Shown in pieces: positions 11,185 through 23,554 of a stretch of 64,000 nt of DNA (within the stretch, counting starts at the first letter, position 1; every line of letters starts with the position of its first letter). This DNA comes from Solanum dulcamara (lineage: Eukaryota; Streptophyta; Magnoliopsida; Solanales; Solanaceae): assembly GCF_947179165.1 (NCBI RefSeq), contig NC_077238.1, forward strand, positions 45,824,293 through 45,888,292, written 5' to 3'. The translations under genes and the position numbers were made by a program. Below the pieces are notes generated by a model that was not told the origin of the DNA, ran no database searches, and saw nothing but the letters and a program-made list of their open reading frames with translations.

Positions 11185-12553
11185 AAGAATTGGCCTAGAA
11201 CATTGTCTCCTTCAGACATTAGAAGCTTTTTAGGATTAGCCGGATACTATCGAAGGTTTGTTGAAGGGTTCTCCTCTATTGCTTAATCTTTGACTAATTG
11301 ACCCAAAAGAAGATGAAATTTCAATAGTCGGAAGAATGTGAAAAGAGTTTTCAAATATTGAAGGATCGCCTTATGTCGGCTCCTATTTTGACAATGCCTG
11401 AAGGTTTGGATGAGTTTGTTGTTTATTGTGATGCCTCACGTATTGGTTTGGATTATGTTTGATGCAATATGGTAAGGTTATATCATATACCTTGAGGAAA
11501 CTTAAAGTGCCTGAATGAAACTATCCAACCCACAATCTTGAACTTGCGGCGGTTGTCTTTGCCTTGAAATTTTGGCATCACTATCTTTATGGGGTGCATG
11601 TTGATGTATCTAACGATCACAAAAGTTTTCAATAGGTGTTTAGCCATAGGGACTTGAACCTTAGGCAAAGGAGGTGTCTTGAACTTCTAAAGGACTATGA
11701 TATGAGTTGTTTGTACCATCTGGGTAAGGCAAATATTTTGTCCTATGCTTTGAGTCAATTGTCCATGGATAGTGTTGCTCATATTGAGGAAGGTAAGAAG
11801 GAATTGGTTAAGGATTTTCATATATTTGCACTATGAGGTGTATGTTTGATCGATGCTAATGAGGGAGGTGTTCTTGTGCACAATGGTTTAAAATTGTCTC
11901 TTGAGGAGGATGTTAAGCCCTAATAAGACAATGATCCAGTTTTAGTTGCATTGAAGAAGTGGGTTGCCAAAAACGTAATTGAGGCTTTATCCTGAGGGGG
12001 AGATGGAGTACTTTGTTACCAAGGTTGTTTGTGTGTTCCCAATGTGGATGGACTAAGGCAATTGGTATTGAATAAGGCCCATAGTTCTGGTATTATATTT
12101 ATCTTGGATCTACCAAGATGTATCATGATTTGAGGGAAGCATATTGGTGGAATGAGATGAAGAAAGACATAGTGGAGTTTGTGTCTAAGTTCCTAAATTA
12201 TCAACCAGTGAAAGTTGAGCATAAACAATTGGGAGGTTTGTTTCAATACATTGAACTTCCTACTTGGAAGTGGAAAGATGTGAATATGGACTTTGTGATG
12301 GGTTTTCCTCATACTAGAAGACAATATGCTTATATTTGGGTTGTTGTGGACCGAATTACTAAGTTGGCATATTTTCTACTGGTCAAGACTTCCTATGGTG
12401 TCAAAGACTATGCTAAATTGTACATTCAAGAATTGGTAAAGCTTCATGGTGTCCCCTTGGCTATTATATCAGATTGAGGTACTTAATTCACTTCACAATT
12501 TTGGAAGTCATTTCAAAAAGGTCTTGGTATGGAAGTCAAGTTAAGAATAACTT
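11185..12553 (+). pseudogene. RT tail, RNase H and integrase remnant of P1
   Basis: Begins with the RT thumb/linker (SFLGLAGYYRRFVEGF, about 11222-11270). The RNase H follows (CDAS at about 11430, NLRQRRCLELLKDYDM at about 11650-11705). Integrase comes last: a zinc-binding region around 12118-12215, where the two Cys positions read SKFLNYQ and are therefore lost, then the core with MDFVMGF (first Asp, about 12289) and IISD (second Asp, 12472-12474) followed at once by a stop. The third catalytic residue is missing because an LTR of another element begins at about 12554. Multiple frameshifts occur. Confidence 0.87.
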
Positions 12554-14579
12554 TTTTCACAACCCAGCCTAGGGCCCAGTCATAACACTGCAATCGAAAA
12601 CCCAAAGGGCTCCAACCAAGTCTCTTGACATATCATAACCATGCATAAGGTAAAGTAAATGCAAAAATAACATAAGAGGATTCTAAACCATGAATCATAA
12701 AGAGTGTAAGAATTGATAACATAGACTTTAAAACATATTCCCAATAATGCTTCTACTACATAAGAAGAGCAAGGGCTAAGACATGTCCCTAGATCACCCT
12801 CAATATGAAAGAAATAAACGTCTTTGAAAGAAGAAATGATTCATAACTAGTCCTCAATGGATGAGGAGTCACAAAGACTTCATCGGGTAAAAGCTCTACT
12901 AGCCACGTGTGATAGGAGAGTGATCCTCTACCCGTACATTATGAGTCAATATAGGCAACAATATGCGTTAGTACATTTCAATGTACTAAGTATGAGGGCA
13001 TAAAATGCAATATGAATTATAAGATGCAATGATCAATCAATGTACATGATAAGGGATAATTAGTAAAGTCATGAGGAAAACATATTGATCAAAGCATTTA
13101 AAAGACAAGGTTAAAAATCCTAAAGATCGTAAAGGACATATACATATATGGGATAGAAACTATAATCGACAATAAGACCATGCGAGCTGTAACATAGAAT
13201 CTCGATGTTTCCCCTACAATGAAAGAAAGGGAAATCTACTTTCAAGGGTAGACTCTACCCTGCTAGGTGGGTCATGTACTTACTCTATAGGTAGATCCAC
13301 TAGCTAGGCCATGAAGGCAACCTATGGTGGCATGTAGTTTAAGAGTTTTGAGGCTGCTACTAAGACTTTTGGTAGGGCACCCACCTCAAAATCACCTTTT
13401 CCATAATTTGCATGAATTTATAATTTGATCATAATTAAAATTCATAATCATAATTCATACTAGAAATTAGCGTAAAACATGAATACATAGTCAATTTGAT
13501 TAAAAGCAATGAGAATACTTTGAAATTATTGAACTTCATAATCATACTTCATGTAATTCATCATAGAAATTAGCTTCATGCATGGGAAATCATAATTCAA
13601 CTTGAAATCATATAATTCAGGTAGAAACATACTTATAATGATAATTTGTAATGATTAAAAATATAATTGAAAATAACCCAATGCAATTCATCAAACTAGG
13701 GTTACAAACCTAATTGAAATTCATGAGATTTTGAATGAAAACCTTGGGAATCTATGGGTGGAAGGGGCCCATAGATCAACCCTACATAGCTTGAATGAAT
13801 TTGCACTTGAAATTGAAAAAATGGACTTGTTCTTGAAGAAACTCTAGCCAAGGTTGATGAAGAAAATGAACTCTTGAAGAAACCTTGAGACAGAAGTCTT
13901 AAAGTTTGAAAATTATTGAGGGAAAGAATAGGTTTAGGAGTATTTAGGACAGTTTCATAATGAATCTAGTCCTAAAAATATCCACATACATTAATGAAAG
14001 AACAAAAAAATGACCAGATTATCCTTCATTTAACTGGAACTAGGAATTACCACGAAGGACCTATCACGGTCTGTGATGCTCATCACGGCCCATTGTGGTG
14101 TCCGTAATGCCAGACTTGGGATTGAAATCCTGAGAGTTGCAGAGAAGAGTTTCAGGACCTCCTCCATGAAGACCTTTACAATCCATGAAGAGCATCACTG
14201 TCCGTGGACCATGGTATGGTGCAGAATATATAGGTTGGTCTATAGGAGCGACCACCATGAATACCACCATGGTCTGTGAAGGGCTACACGTCCTGTGATG
14301 GTGAGGCATGGTCCTTGCCTTGGGATCAAATTCTGAGGTCTCAAGAGAGGGGTCACCACGGCTCATGGTACTCACCACAGTCCATGGTCCCTTGTTGTGG
14401 TCCTTTGTTGCAGGTCTAAGCTTCAGGGATACCACTACGGTGGCACACTATGAGGCGTGGTGTAGACTACCACCCATAATGACCTTCCATGGTCATCACC
14501 TGGCACCTGAAATAGCAGGTTTCAGTAATTTCATATATTGATCCTTATTTTCCTACTTTGCAAATTATGAGGTCTTACA
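12554..14579 (-). repeat. 3' LTR of minus-strand Gypsy element M2
   Basis: On the minus strand it starts TGTAAGACCTCATAATTTGC (end at 14579) and finishes ...GGGTTGTGAAAA at 12554, about 2.03 kb. A polypurine tract lies immediately outside at 14580-14595, so this is the 3' LTR of an element whose body lies at higher coordinates. It is the same LTR family as the nested solo LTR at 7633-9886. The U3 part (about 14050-14490) is a field of short self-complementary cacgg/ccgtg and ccatgg words. Open frames there on both strands are by-products. Confidence 0.82.
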
Positions 14580-14595
14580 ATATCTCCCCCTTGGG
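14580..14595 (-). promoter_or_regulatory. Polypurine tract of M2
   Basis: Minus strand reads CCCAAGGGGGAGATAT just before the LTR TG. It is the plus-strand DNA primer site of an LTR retrotransposon. Confidence 0.75.
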
Positions 14596-14799
14596 AACAT
14601 TCTTCCTCAAATGGGAATGAAGTTAGTATGAAAAAAATAAGAAGGGAACATAACAGCCCAACATGTAATGCAAAACATCTCGATAATGCATAAAACAAGA
14701 AATACTTAATCTCAAGAAAAAACATAAATTTAAAACTCATCTTATGAACATGAATGCATATGAAACAATGAAAACAACTGAAATGCATAATTTGGGCTA

Positions 14800-16088
14800 G
14801 TTGGATTATGAAGGAGCTAAATACCTCAACTAGGAACGAAAGGAAAGATATGAGGATATTGAGACATCACATCAACTTCAGCCTCCCATATAGTACCCTC
14901 AACCTCTTGATTCCTCTATAACACTTTAATTGAAGCTATTTCTTTGTTTCTCAACTTTTAAACTTTCCAGTCTAAGATCTCAACCAGAACCTCTTCATAT
15001 GAAAGACTCTCCTAAATCTCAATGTTGTCCAATAGCACAACGGAGATTGGATCACTAACACACTTCCTTAATAATGACACAAGGAACACCGGATGAACCA
15101 ATGCCAAATCAAAAGACAAATCCAACTCATAAGCCACTTTACCAATTCACTTAATAATCTGATATGGTCCACACATAGTGTGGAATTAGCTTTCCTTTCT
15201 TAACAAAACCCATATTACCCTTCATGGGTGAAATTTTTAAGTAAACCATAGCATTAACTTCAAATTCAAGTTTCTTTCTCATCACATCTGAATCAAACTT
15301 TTGTCAACTTTGGGCCATTTTCAATCTTTCTCTAATGAGTAACTTTTTCCATAGCCTAAAATACCAACTCAGGTCCTATCAAAGCAACTCCACCTACCTC
15401 AAACCAACCAATAAGGGATTTAACCGCATACCATGCAAACCTTCAAATAGAGCCATCTCGTTGCTAGAGTGATAACTTTTATTATAAGTAAACTCTATTA
15501 ATGTCAAATGGTCATCCCAATTTACTTTAAAATCAAACACATATTCTCTCAACATATCCTATAATATTTGAATGATACGCTTGGCCTGACCATCCGTTTG
15601 TGAGTGAAAGATTGTACTTAGCTTCACCTGGGTATGAAGACCTTTTTAGAAAGATCTCTAAAACTAATATGTAAACTGAGTATCTCAATCAGAAATGATA
15701 GATAATGAAACACCATGAAGTTTCACCAACTCTCGAATATATAATCTATCTTAGTCCTCATCTGAGTATAAGGTTTTAACTAGGAGAAAATGAGCCGACC
15801 TAGTCATTAGAGCAACAATCGCCTAAATGGAATCATGTTGCCTATGAGTATGAGGCAAACCTATAACGAAGTCCATATTCAAGGCTTTACACTTCCAAAT
15901 AAGAATCTCAATGGCTTGAGCCAAACCTCCTAGGTTTGATGCTCAACTTTCACTTGTTGACAATTAGGACACTTAGTTACAAATTATGGCATGTCTCTTT
16001 TCATGCCATTCCACTAATATACTTCTCTCAAATCTCAATACCTTGTAATAAAACACTCAATACATTGTACATTCACCCACATGCCTCA
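14800..16088 (-). pseudogene. Integrase and chromodomain-like C-terminus of M2
   Basis: Minus-strand translation shows the integrase core: MDFVIGLPHTHRQHDSI at about 15830-15880 (first Asp), IISD at about 15690-15710 (second Asp), then VKLSTIFHSQTDGQAKRI at about 15570-15620, then LREYVFDFKVNWDDHL. C-terminal pieces with HPVFLVSLLRKC, EEVLVEILDWKV and LRNKEIASIKVLYRN (about 14850-15080) match the region that leads to the chromodomain in chromoviruses. Stops occur throughout. The zinc-binding N-terminus is cut near 16088 by plus-strand Athila-like sequence. Confidence 0.83.
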
Positions 16089-16099
16089 CGGATCTTAGA

Positions 16100-17230
16100 T
16101 TGAGTGATGAGATAACTAAGTTTGAATAACTGCGAGAGAAGCATGAGGTATGGCTTAGGTTCAATAAAAAGGTGGCAGAATGTCTAAACAACGGATTGTA
16201 CGACTAAGTTCTACTCCAAATTTTTACTGCTTATTGGATAAGATGAATCAAGCGGTGGTGAACAACTTGTCGGGAGGTTCGTTTACAAATATCACTTACC
16301 ATCAAGCGTCCACTTCTTTAAACTAGATGACCAAGAATAATATGGCATGGCACACTTGAGATAGGGCAAATTCTAGTGGTAGAGCCACATCTATAATAAT
16401 AAATGAAATAAGAAAGAAAGAGGAGAAACGTGATGAACAAATATCCAAAATGATGACAAGTGTTGACCTCCTAGCTAAGCATACGTTGTGTACCAGAAAA
16501 AAGAGTGTAAATGCCATTGGGGAACATAATATATCATTTCTTGATGAGGAAGCAACATATGTCTAATTTGATGAAGATGTTAGGTATTTGGAAAACCAAG
16601 GGGTGGATTCTTGCCTAGGGTATGAATAGACCAACCAAGGTCCTTGATATCCTTAGGAGGAGAATCAAGGTTAGAGAGATCGAGATAGTTGATAGAGAGA
16701 CCACGATAAATAATAGTGTGATCAAGATAGAGCTAGAGGAAATGATAGGTACAACTATGCGAATTCAAATCCGTATGTACCTCCCTAAACATTTGATTTT
16801 CCTCAAGGCCAAGATGTTTGAGTGACCCCGGTAGTTCCAAATTTGAGAAGATGCTAAATCGCATCCTTAAAAGGGTCGAGTCTATGGATAATAGAGTCAA
16901 GGAGATCAAAAGTGATGTATCTAATTTGATTCAAACTGTTAGTTCCCACTACACTTCAATCAAGAACTTAGAGACTCCAATGAATCATTTATCGACTCAA
17001 TGAATTTAAGAGCCATGGGTCTTCTAAGTGACACTCTTCCAAACCTGAAAAATGATGGCCATTGTATGGTGATAGTCACAAAGAGTGGAAAAGTTATTAA
17101 TGATACCAAGGTGGCGCGGAATATGATTACTAGTGATAAAAGTAATGATGGGGTAAAGCAGAGTGCACCCATTATAATTGAGGTTGATGAGAAATTGTCA
17201 GAAGAGGGAACAATTAGTGTTGAAGATTAA
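16100..17230 (+). pseudogene. Gag remnant, Athila-like
   Basis: Pieces of a non-chromovirus Gypsy gag: a worn capsid region (DEITKFE.LREKHEVWLRFNKKVAECLNNGL), then LDKMNQAVVNNLSGGSF and MTKNNMAWHT at about 16235-16355. The stretch FDEDVRYLENQGVDSCLGYE lies at about 16565-16625, and a long hydrophilic tail follows, including LLSDTLPNLKNDGHCMVIVTKSGKV at about 17020-17095. The NDGHCM..T.SGK motif is typical of the gag-protease junction in Athila-type elements. Many frameshifts; no zinc knuckle recognised. Confidence 0.75.
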
Positions 17231-17339
17231 AAGGAGGTCAATCCTCTTAATTGATGATTCAATTAAGGAAGAAACAGGGGATAAATACTCTAAGGGAGAT
17301 GATCCTAATTGTCCCCCCCTATTATCCTCAAAGAGTGAT

Positions 17340-17960
17340 TAAAAAAAAGAAGATGAGCATTTGAAGAAATTTATAGATCAACTCAGCATATTGTCCGTGA
17401 ACATTCCACTAATTGATGCTCTACTACAAATGCCGGAGTATTCAAAATTTATGAAGAAGCTTCTACAAAAGGATATGGTGGTTAATATGAGCATAATTGA
17501 GATATCTCTTTATTGCAATGTAGTAATGGCTATTACTATGGCCACAAGGAAAATGGGGAGCTTTCACCAATTCGTGCACCATTGGGGTGCACAAATTTGA
17601 TAAAGCCTTATGTGATTTAGGGAAAAGTATCAATTTGACGCCTCTTTTGATTTTCAAGAAGTTCAGTCTTGAGACTCCCAAAACTATTCCTATAAGGCTA
17701 TTAATGTTGGATCTCGATATTGAAAAATAGGTTGGCATACTATTTGACGTGCTAGTCAAAGTAGACAAGTTTATATCGCCGATAGATTTTGTTGTGCTTG
17801 ATTGTGATGTGGACCTAGAGGTGCCTATCATTTTAGGATGACTATTTCTCTTCACAGGCTGAACAATAGTTGATGTAGAGTATAGAGATTAAATTTAGAG
17901 TTGGTGAAGAATCGATTATGTTCAAAGTGGACAAAACTAAGAAACTTTCTGATGAGTTTA
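17340..17960 (+). pseudogene. Protease remnant, Athila-like
   Basis: Encodes FIDQLSILSVNIPLIDALLQMPEYSKFMKKLL (shown here as the region 17380-17465), then the protease proper: CTIGVHKFDKALCDLGKSIN with the active-site Asp in DLG (about 17575-17640). [27 protein letters not shown] and a stop follow at about 17840. The DLG-type active site instead of DSG/DTG is usual in this lineage. A one-base frameshift near 17590 separates the N-terminal part. Past 17960 the expected RT does not follow. Confidence 0.75.
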
Positions 17961-18019
17961 TAGTGGTATCAGTGAAGGAATCAGTAAATGAGATGGTGGA
18001 AGATCCACGAGAAAAAGAA

Positions 18020-18230
18020 ATTTCACCTGATATCGGGTAATTTTGAGGTACTTGCGTTGTGCCACAATGTTAAATCAAGCACTTCTTGGGAGGCAATCCA
18101 AGTATTTTTATTTTTGTTTACTTTACTTTTTGTTGTTTTTGTTGTATTTTTAGGAGTGCAAAGAGGTTCTAAGTGAGAAAGACAAAAAGTGGGCATCTTG
18201 GACATTGGTACCAACCATGCGTAATGTCGT
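18020..18230 (+). other. Non-coding 3' tail of the Athila-like element
   Basis: T-rich segment beginning gttgtgccacaatgttaaatc and containing cttgggaggcaatccaagt, then runs of tttttgtt. It resembles the region that follows integrase in Athila-like elements, here joined directly to the end of the protease, which implies deletion of the whole RT-RH-IN part. Confidence 0.5.
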
Positions 18231-18479
18231 TCAGGTATTATACATCTCTAGTCAAATGCAGGTTACAATCATATAACTAGGAAGAAGCCTTGAAATCTTT
18301 TCTTGACCAGCGTACAACAGGTCAAACATTGTACAATGCCAGTTGAAGCACCTGTGTAGGTCAGTGCACTGACACAATTTATGAGATTTTTGCATTGCAA
18401 TGAACATCCACCGGCTACGATTGTTATCTCGCCAATCCCTTGCAAGAAGGTAGATATGAAAAGGTTTGAAGTCTAACTC
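18231..18479. other. Junction region without a recognised domain
   Basis: Lies between the Athila-like tail and the M2 gag. By position it could be the zinc-knuckle end of the M2 gag on the minus strand, but I see no Cys-His pattern. Confidence 0.4.
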
Positions 18480-19112
18480 TTGAAAAAACCAGAAAGGTCA
18501 ACCTTTTACCGCCTTTTTCCCAAAACCCAAGGACGTCCACCAATTTTATACTTAGCATGAGAGAATTCACCACCATCATTCCTTGGTCTCTTTGACTCCT
18601 TATTTTTCACCTTTAGCTTTTCACTCTCTATTTGCTCTGCATAGGTCATGAGTCTAGATATGTCAATTTATCGAATGAACATAGCCATTTTGCATTGCGT
18701 TGAGACCATATTCGACTCACCCAATACAAACTTGCTTATACGAGCTCTGGTCAACAACCATGAATGAAGTATATTTTGATAATTGAGTAAACTTGAGGGC
18801 ATACTCCCTCACACTCATACCACCTTGCTTAAGGTTGATGAACTATTGCACTTTGTCCTCCCTCAACTCCAATAGGAAAATGCGATTAAAATGTACTCCC
18901 TTGAACTCATCCCAAGTCACGGGATCTGCCTCTCTAAGCCTCTAACTTTTCCATTGATTAAACCAAATTTGAGCAACACCTTTCAATTAATACATTTCCA
19001 ACTCCACCTTCTCAACTAGGCTAACCCCATGATATCCACAATCTTGTGGATACTATCAACGAACTATTGTGGATCTTCATCAACTTTAGAAACCCAAAAC
19101 TCCGGAGGGAAC
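18480..19112 (-). pseudogene. Gag remnant of M2
   Basis: Minus-strand gag of chromovirus type. It starts inside PPEFWVSKVDEDPQ (19065-19110), then the core with IHKIVDIMG, LLKFGLINGK, VHFNRIFLLELREDK, SVREYALKFTQLSKYA, ISKFVLGESNM and CKMAMFI. It ends in ISRLMTYAEQIESEKLKVK (about 18600-18660) and a basic tail. The N-terminal start is missing because truncated plus-strand LTR sequence begins at about 19120-19140. Several frameshifts. With the integrase at 14800-16088 this should be one element with its central part lost. Confidence 0.8.
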
Positions 19113-19139
19113 AAGGGAAAAACTCTATGTCATGGACTT

Positions 19140-20794
19140 GGGTGCCCATTTTTGTATGAATTCAGTTTTTAAGTGGGGCACTTTAGACTTTTCCCTACTT
19201 GTTAGTTAATGAACCTGAACGTTTTTAGAACTTAATTTGATCCTATTAACTACCCTAGAACTCCTATTTTCCCTCATTCTTTCACAATTCAAGAAATACA
19301 ATATTTCTCTCTCTAAAAAGGCTCTCAAATCTCCATTGAAGACTTTGAAGCAATTTTCTCAAGATCTTCATCAAAAATTCAAATTTTATTCAAGCTTATT
19401 CTAGATTTTCATTCAAGGTATATGTGCATTCATCCAAGGGTACCTTCACCCATGGATCCCAATATATTCTCATCTTTTTCAATCAATTCTAGTATGTATT
19501 TTATGGATTTGGTGATCTTAATTTAAATTATATGAATTATGATTTAAATTATGAATACGATCCTACTTCAATATAAATTGATGATTTTTACATGTCATTG
19601 AAGAGTTTTCTATGTTTTTCCTACAATTTTCTTTAGATTTCATGACATGGATGATGGACATTTTATATTATACTTAGAATTGATATTATTTTATGAATTA
19701 TCTATGGGTTGATAAAAATTACAATATTTTGCACGTTTTCAATGCAATTTCACAATTTCTAAGTCAATTGATTGTAGATCCATGTTTTCACCTTAATTTC
19801 AAGTATAAGTCATGTTCATGGAATTTCAAGTATTTAAGAAAGTTTAATAAAAAGGTGACTTAAGATCCTTAAAGGTGACTTAGGACCCTAATGATACTCT
19901 TTAGGAAGTAAGATTTGTAAAGATAGAAGGCCTACACCCCCAACACATGAATCACATGATAATGAGCTATTCTTATGATATATTTATCAATGATATTCCG
20001 TTAGGAGTTGTACTTAGCATTAAGTGGACTAGTGGAGATTACCCATGTCCCATAACTACGTGCCACCATAGGATTAAAGGAGATTAGAGATGAGTACCCA
20101 ATCTCGAAGACTAGAAGCGAGTACCCAGTTTTGATGAGGATAATGCCTTTATTTCCTGGCAAGATATATTGGGACCTCTTCGATGGGGCAATACATCAGA
20201 ATTTATTTTATAACTCACATGGTTATATGTCGATTGACGGTTTCTCCCACACAAAGATTATGTTAGAATTTACACTATATTTTTATTATGACTCGTATTC
20301 TAACTTATGAATTTCTTACAATTTGTATTGACTATGTCGTATTTTCATTGTTCATGCATACCTCTCACAAGCTTAGTGCATTCCATGACTAACACATAAT
20401 ATTTCCTATATTGTATCATAATATAGGGTCGGACGATCATGCACATTTCACTCATGATTAGAGATTTAGTACTACTTCTATTATTGGTGAGTCCTCATGC
20501 TCCAAGGGCAAGGCACTTATAGTTTAATTATTCCTTATAGCTTTTACTTTTCTTGAGGGTGGGATAAGAATATGTCCTAGTCCCCATATTAGTTCATGTA
20601 GAGGCATGTTGGATATGTGTATGGAGTCTATATTGTCTCACTTTATTCCATCTATGCAGTATTCCTAGGTTTCTTATGAGTTTTGCTTAATTGTTACCTT
20701 ATGTATGCTTATAATATGCTAAGATTCTTGGCTGGGGTTTCTTCGGAAATTCTACTCATCATGTCACACGTAGGGACTAACTTTTGTCATGACA
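19140..20794 (+). repeat. Truncated plus-strand LTR (P2), same family as P1
   Basis: Aligns with the P1 LTR from about 6215 onward: promoter-proximal region, tctctctctaaa / ctcaagatcttcat stretch, the tacttagcat... block and the end ...CTTTTGTCATGACA at 20794. About 440 bp at the 5' (U3) end are missing. It is continuous where P1 carries the nested solo LTR (around 20505-20560) and so serves as an empty-site reference. No recognisable PBS follows. Confidence 0.78.
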
Positions 20795-21907
20795 ATGGAT
20801 TTTGAACTAACAACCACTGAATTATATCGACAAAGGATTTGGTATCCCATAAGAACGAATAGGTGTCTTGTCGGCTAATCACTAGCTTGAATGGAGCAAT
20901 ACTGTCTCGTATGGATGCTAAAATCGACAGGGTACAATGTTTAATTATTGGTTCACTGGTCCCAGCATATCAAATTCTGTGTGAAATGAAGGTCAAAGTG
21001 AGGAAACGACTCTCACTTCACAATTTTAGATTGTTTTTCCCCCAGTCCAATACAAGTCTCAAAGCAGAAGCTAATGGGTAAAAATGCAATTATGGAAATA
21101 AGTGCTCCTTTTAGAAAGTTCCAAGAACCAAATGGGGATTTGTACAATTATATACCTTTATCGTCTTCCCAATTAGGGATAGTGTAGAAAATCTCTTTTT
21201 TGTAGAGAAGATATCCATAGAGAATAGTTAGGAACTTCTTAGCTTGTGGAGTAAGAAACCTCATATCTTGGATTTCAGATTTTGTGAATCAAATAAGTTG
21301 AATATGGAGATTTCCTACATGGGTATTGTCTCTGTTACTTATTTTATGACTTGCTAAATCTTTAGCTAGGGATGCGTGTGCTCGATGGGGGTGTAAAAAC
21401 GCGAATGGGTTTTGATTAATTTGCCATAAAATTGATTGTACGACATGAATATATTGTTGTCTTGAAGTTTTAATCTAAAATCAATAGTTGTAAACATTGA
21501 TTGAGCTTTCTAACACTGTTTTGGCTTGGGAAAGTAAAATAGAGTTGGGTAAGACTCAATAGTTAGGACTTGTTGAAATTACTCTATGGGGTTGAGCAAG
21601 GAATGGAATAATTGGAGTAATTTCTCATTTAATAAGATTATCTAGAAATAGTCTATCTACTCAAGCAATGTTTGGTATTTTATTTGAAAGGATCTTGGAG
21701 TTCAGAAGAGTCTAAAGGACATACTTTTTATAGTTTGGGAGTATATCAAAATGTATCCTAGACCAAATTCTATCCATCTACCAATCAATTTTGTTTCGAT
21801 TAATGTTTGCCTATTCGAGTTTAAACCCCAATCATTATGCACACCCCTAGTCCTTTCAAAACGTGGTAGTACAACTTCGTGATAATTCCCTATTTAATCA
21901 CGTGATA
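20795..21907. other. Unassigned sequence between P2 and duplication copy B
   Basis: No retrotransposon domain, LTR or known gene recognised. A short open frame at 20863-21081 has no identifiable similarity. The second half may contain a MITE-like element (21366-21850). Because copy B aligns from the first base of the window, 21908 need not be a true boundary. Confidence 0.5.
21366..21850. mobile_element. Possible hAT-like MITE (weak)
   Basis: Left end CTAGGGATGCGTGTG and the complement of the right end CTAGGGGTGTGCATA agree at about 10 of 11 leading bases, giving imperfect terminal inverted repeats 485 bp apart. The CTAGGGGTGTGCA-type end resembles plant hAT non-autonomous elements. Flanking 8-mers (atctttag / tcctttca) match poorly, so a target-site duplication is not supported. 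Confidence 0.3.
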
Positions 21908-22139
21908 TTTACAAATTTTAGTTGTTAGCTAAAGCCCCAACTTTTATATATATGCATGCTTTTTGGGAACTTGAATTGATAATTCATTTGAGTGGTGAAA
22001 TCAATTGAAGGTAATCCCATCATCTAAGCCTCTTGGTTCGACTACGACATCATAAGTTGGGTATTATTTTGCAAATGACCACCTATGCCCTGAAATATAG
22101 GACATAGTTGAGCATTCATCATCATTATCACAAACTAAT

Positions 22140-22690
22140 TCCTTTTTCTCATCCTAAATGTAATCAACACTTCCCATGGACAATTGATTAAGAGCATCCG
22201 CTACAATATTAGCTTTTCCCAGATTGTACAAGACACCCATATCATAATCCTTTAACAACTCAAGCCATCTCCTCTTGCAAAGATTCAAGTCCTTCGATTA
22301 CACACATATTGAAGACTCTTATGAGCAGTGAACACATCTACATGAACACCATAAAGATAGTTCCTATAAATCTTCTAGGCAAATACCAATGCCACCAACT
22401 CAAGATCATGAGTCGGGTTATTCCTTTCATGAATCTTGAGTTACTTAGAATCATAAGCTATGACCTTTCCATGTTGTATCAACACACAATTAATATAGAT
22501 TGTGGAAGCATCACAATAAATCACAAAACCATTTGAACCTCCCGGTAGAGCCAAAACTGGGACTGCAGTAAGTTAAGTCTTCAACACATGAAAACTTGTC
22601 TTACAAGCATCACACCACTAAATTTTGACTTTCCTCTAAGTCAACCTAGTAAAAGGATAAGCAATAGAGGAAAAACCTTCCACAAATCAT
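22140..22690 (-). pseudogene. RNase H remnant of M1 (copy B)
   Basis: Same content as 230-780 in copy A, including GGSNGFVIYCDAS at about 22507-22547 and the downstream linker. It keeps the same stops. One visible difference is ATATAG for AGATAG near 22493. Confidence 0.75.
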
Positions 22691-23410
22691 CTATAGTAAA
22701 AAGTTAAACCTAAGAAACTCCTAATATCTAAGGAAGAAAGAGATCTATGCCAGTTCTTGATCACTTTGGTCTTTTGAGGATCAACCTGTATACTCTCTCC
22801 AGAAAAAAATATGGCCAGGGAATTCTATTGACGACCTCAACTAAAATTCAGACTTACTAAATTTAGATAACAATTGATGGTCCTGAAGAGACTACACGAC
22901 AATCTACAAATGGCCAGCATTCTCATCCTTACTTTGTGAATACACCAAAATGTCATCTATAAAGACAATGATAAACATATCCAAATACTTTTTGAACACC
23001 CAATTTATAAAATCAATAAACGCTGAAGGAGCATCCGTTAGTCCAAAAGAAATAAGCACATATTCATAGTGACCATACCAAGTCCCAAAGGATATCTTTG
23101 AGATATCATATATTCTGACTATTAGGTGGTGATAGACTAATCTGAGTTCTATCTTTGAGAACAAACGGTCACTCTAAAGTTAATCAAACAAGTCATCAAT
23201 ATTGGGAATGGGGTACTTATTCTTGATTGTGACCTTGTTTAATTAACGATAATCATTGCATATTTTGAGAGAACCATTGTGCACAAAGTAAACTGGAGCA
23301 CCCTATGGAGAAATTTTGGGTCTGATAAAATCTATATCTAGAAAGTCCTTCAACTGGTCTTTGAACTCCTTAAGTTTAGTTGGAGTCATTTTATAAGGAG
23401 GAATATAGAT
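22690..23410 (-). pseudogene. Reverse transcriptase remnant of M1 (copy B)
   Basis: Counterpart of 780-1510. Here the stretch 22904-23164 stays open for 86 codons and runs from SKIELRLVYHHL through AFIDFINWVFKKYLDMFIIV to the catalytic FIDD and VYSQSKDENAGHL. An extra A in the run near 22801 shifts the frame relative to copy A. Stops elsewhere still disable the gene. Confidence 0.82.
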
Positions 23411-23554
23411 GTGTTAGGTTTCCAAAAGAAGGTCTATTCAAAAGTCCTCTAGGAAGATCTTTAGGGAAGATTTCAGGGATTCGTGCATGACTGGAACTAA
23501 CTGAAGAGTTGGTGTTTCGACATTTGAATCCTTAAATGGTACTATATAATAGAT

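Larger units (their letters stand above)
16090..18230 (+). mobile_element. Athila-like Gypsy fragment on the plus strand inside M2
   Basis: Plus-strand gag and protease followed directly by the element's 3' non-coding tail. RT, RNase H and integrase are absent. No LTR or PBS is seen at either end. It separates the M2 integrase from the M2 gag. Either it is a fragment inserted by rearrangement, or what is left after deletion of a nested element. Confidence 0.75.

Noticed and set aside
14064..14541. Overlapping open frames on both strands (about 68-123 codons)
   Set aside because: They fall in the U3 of the M2 LTR, where short self-complementary words keep frames open by chance. No domain similarity.
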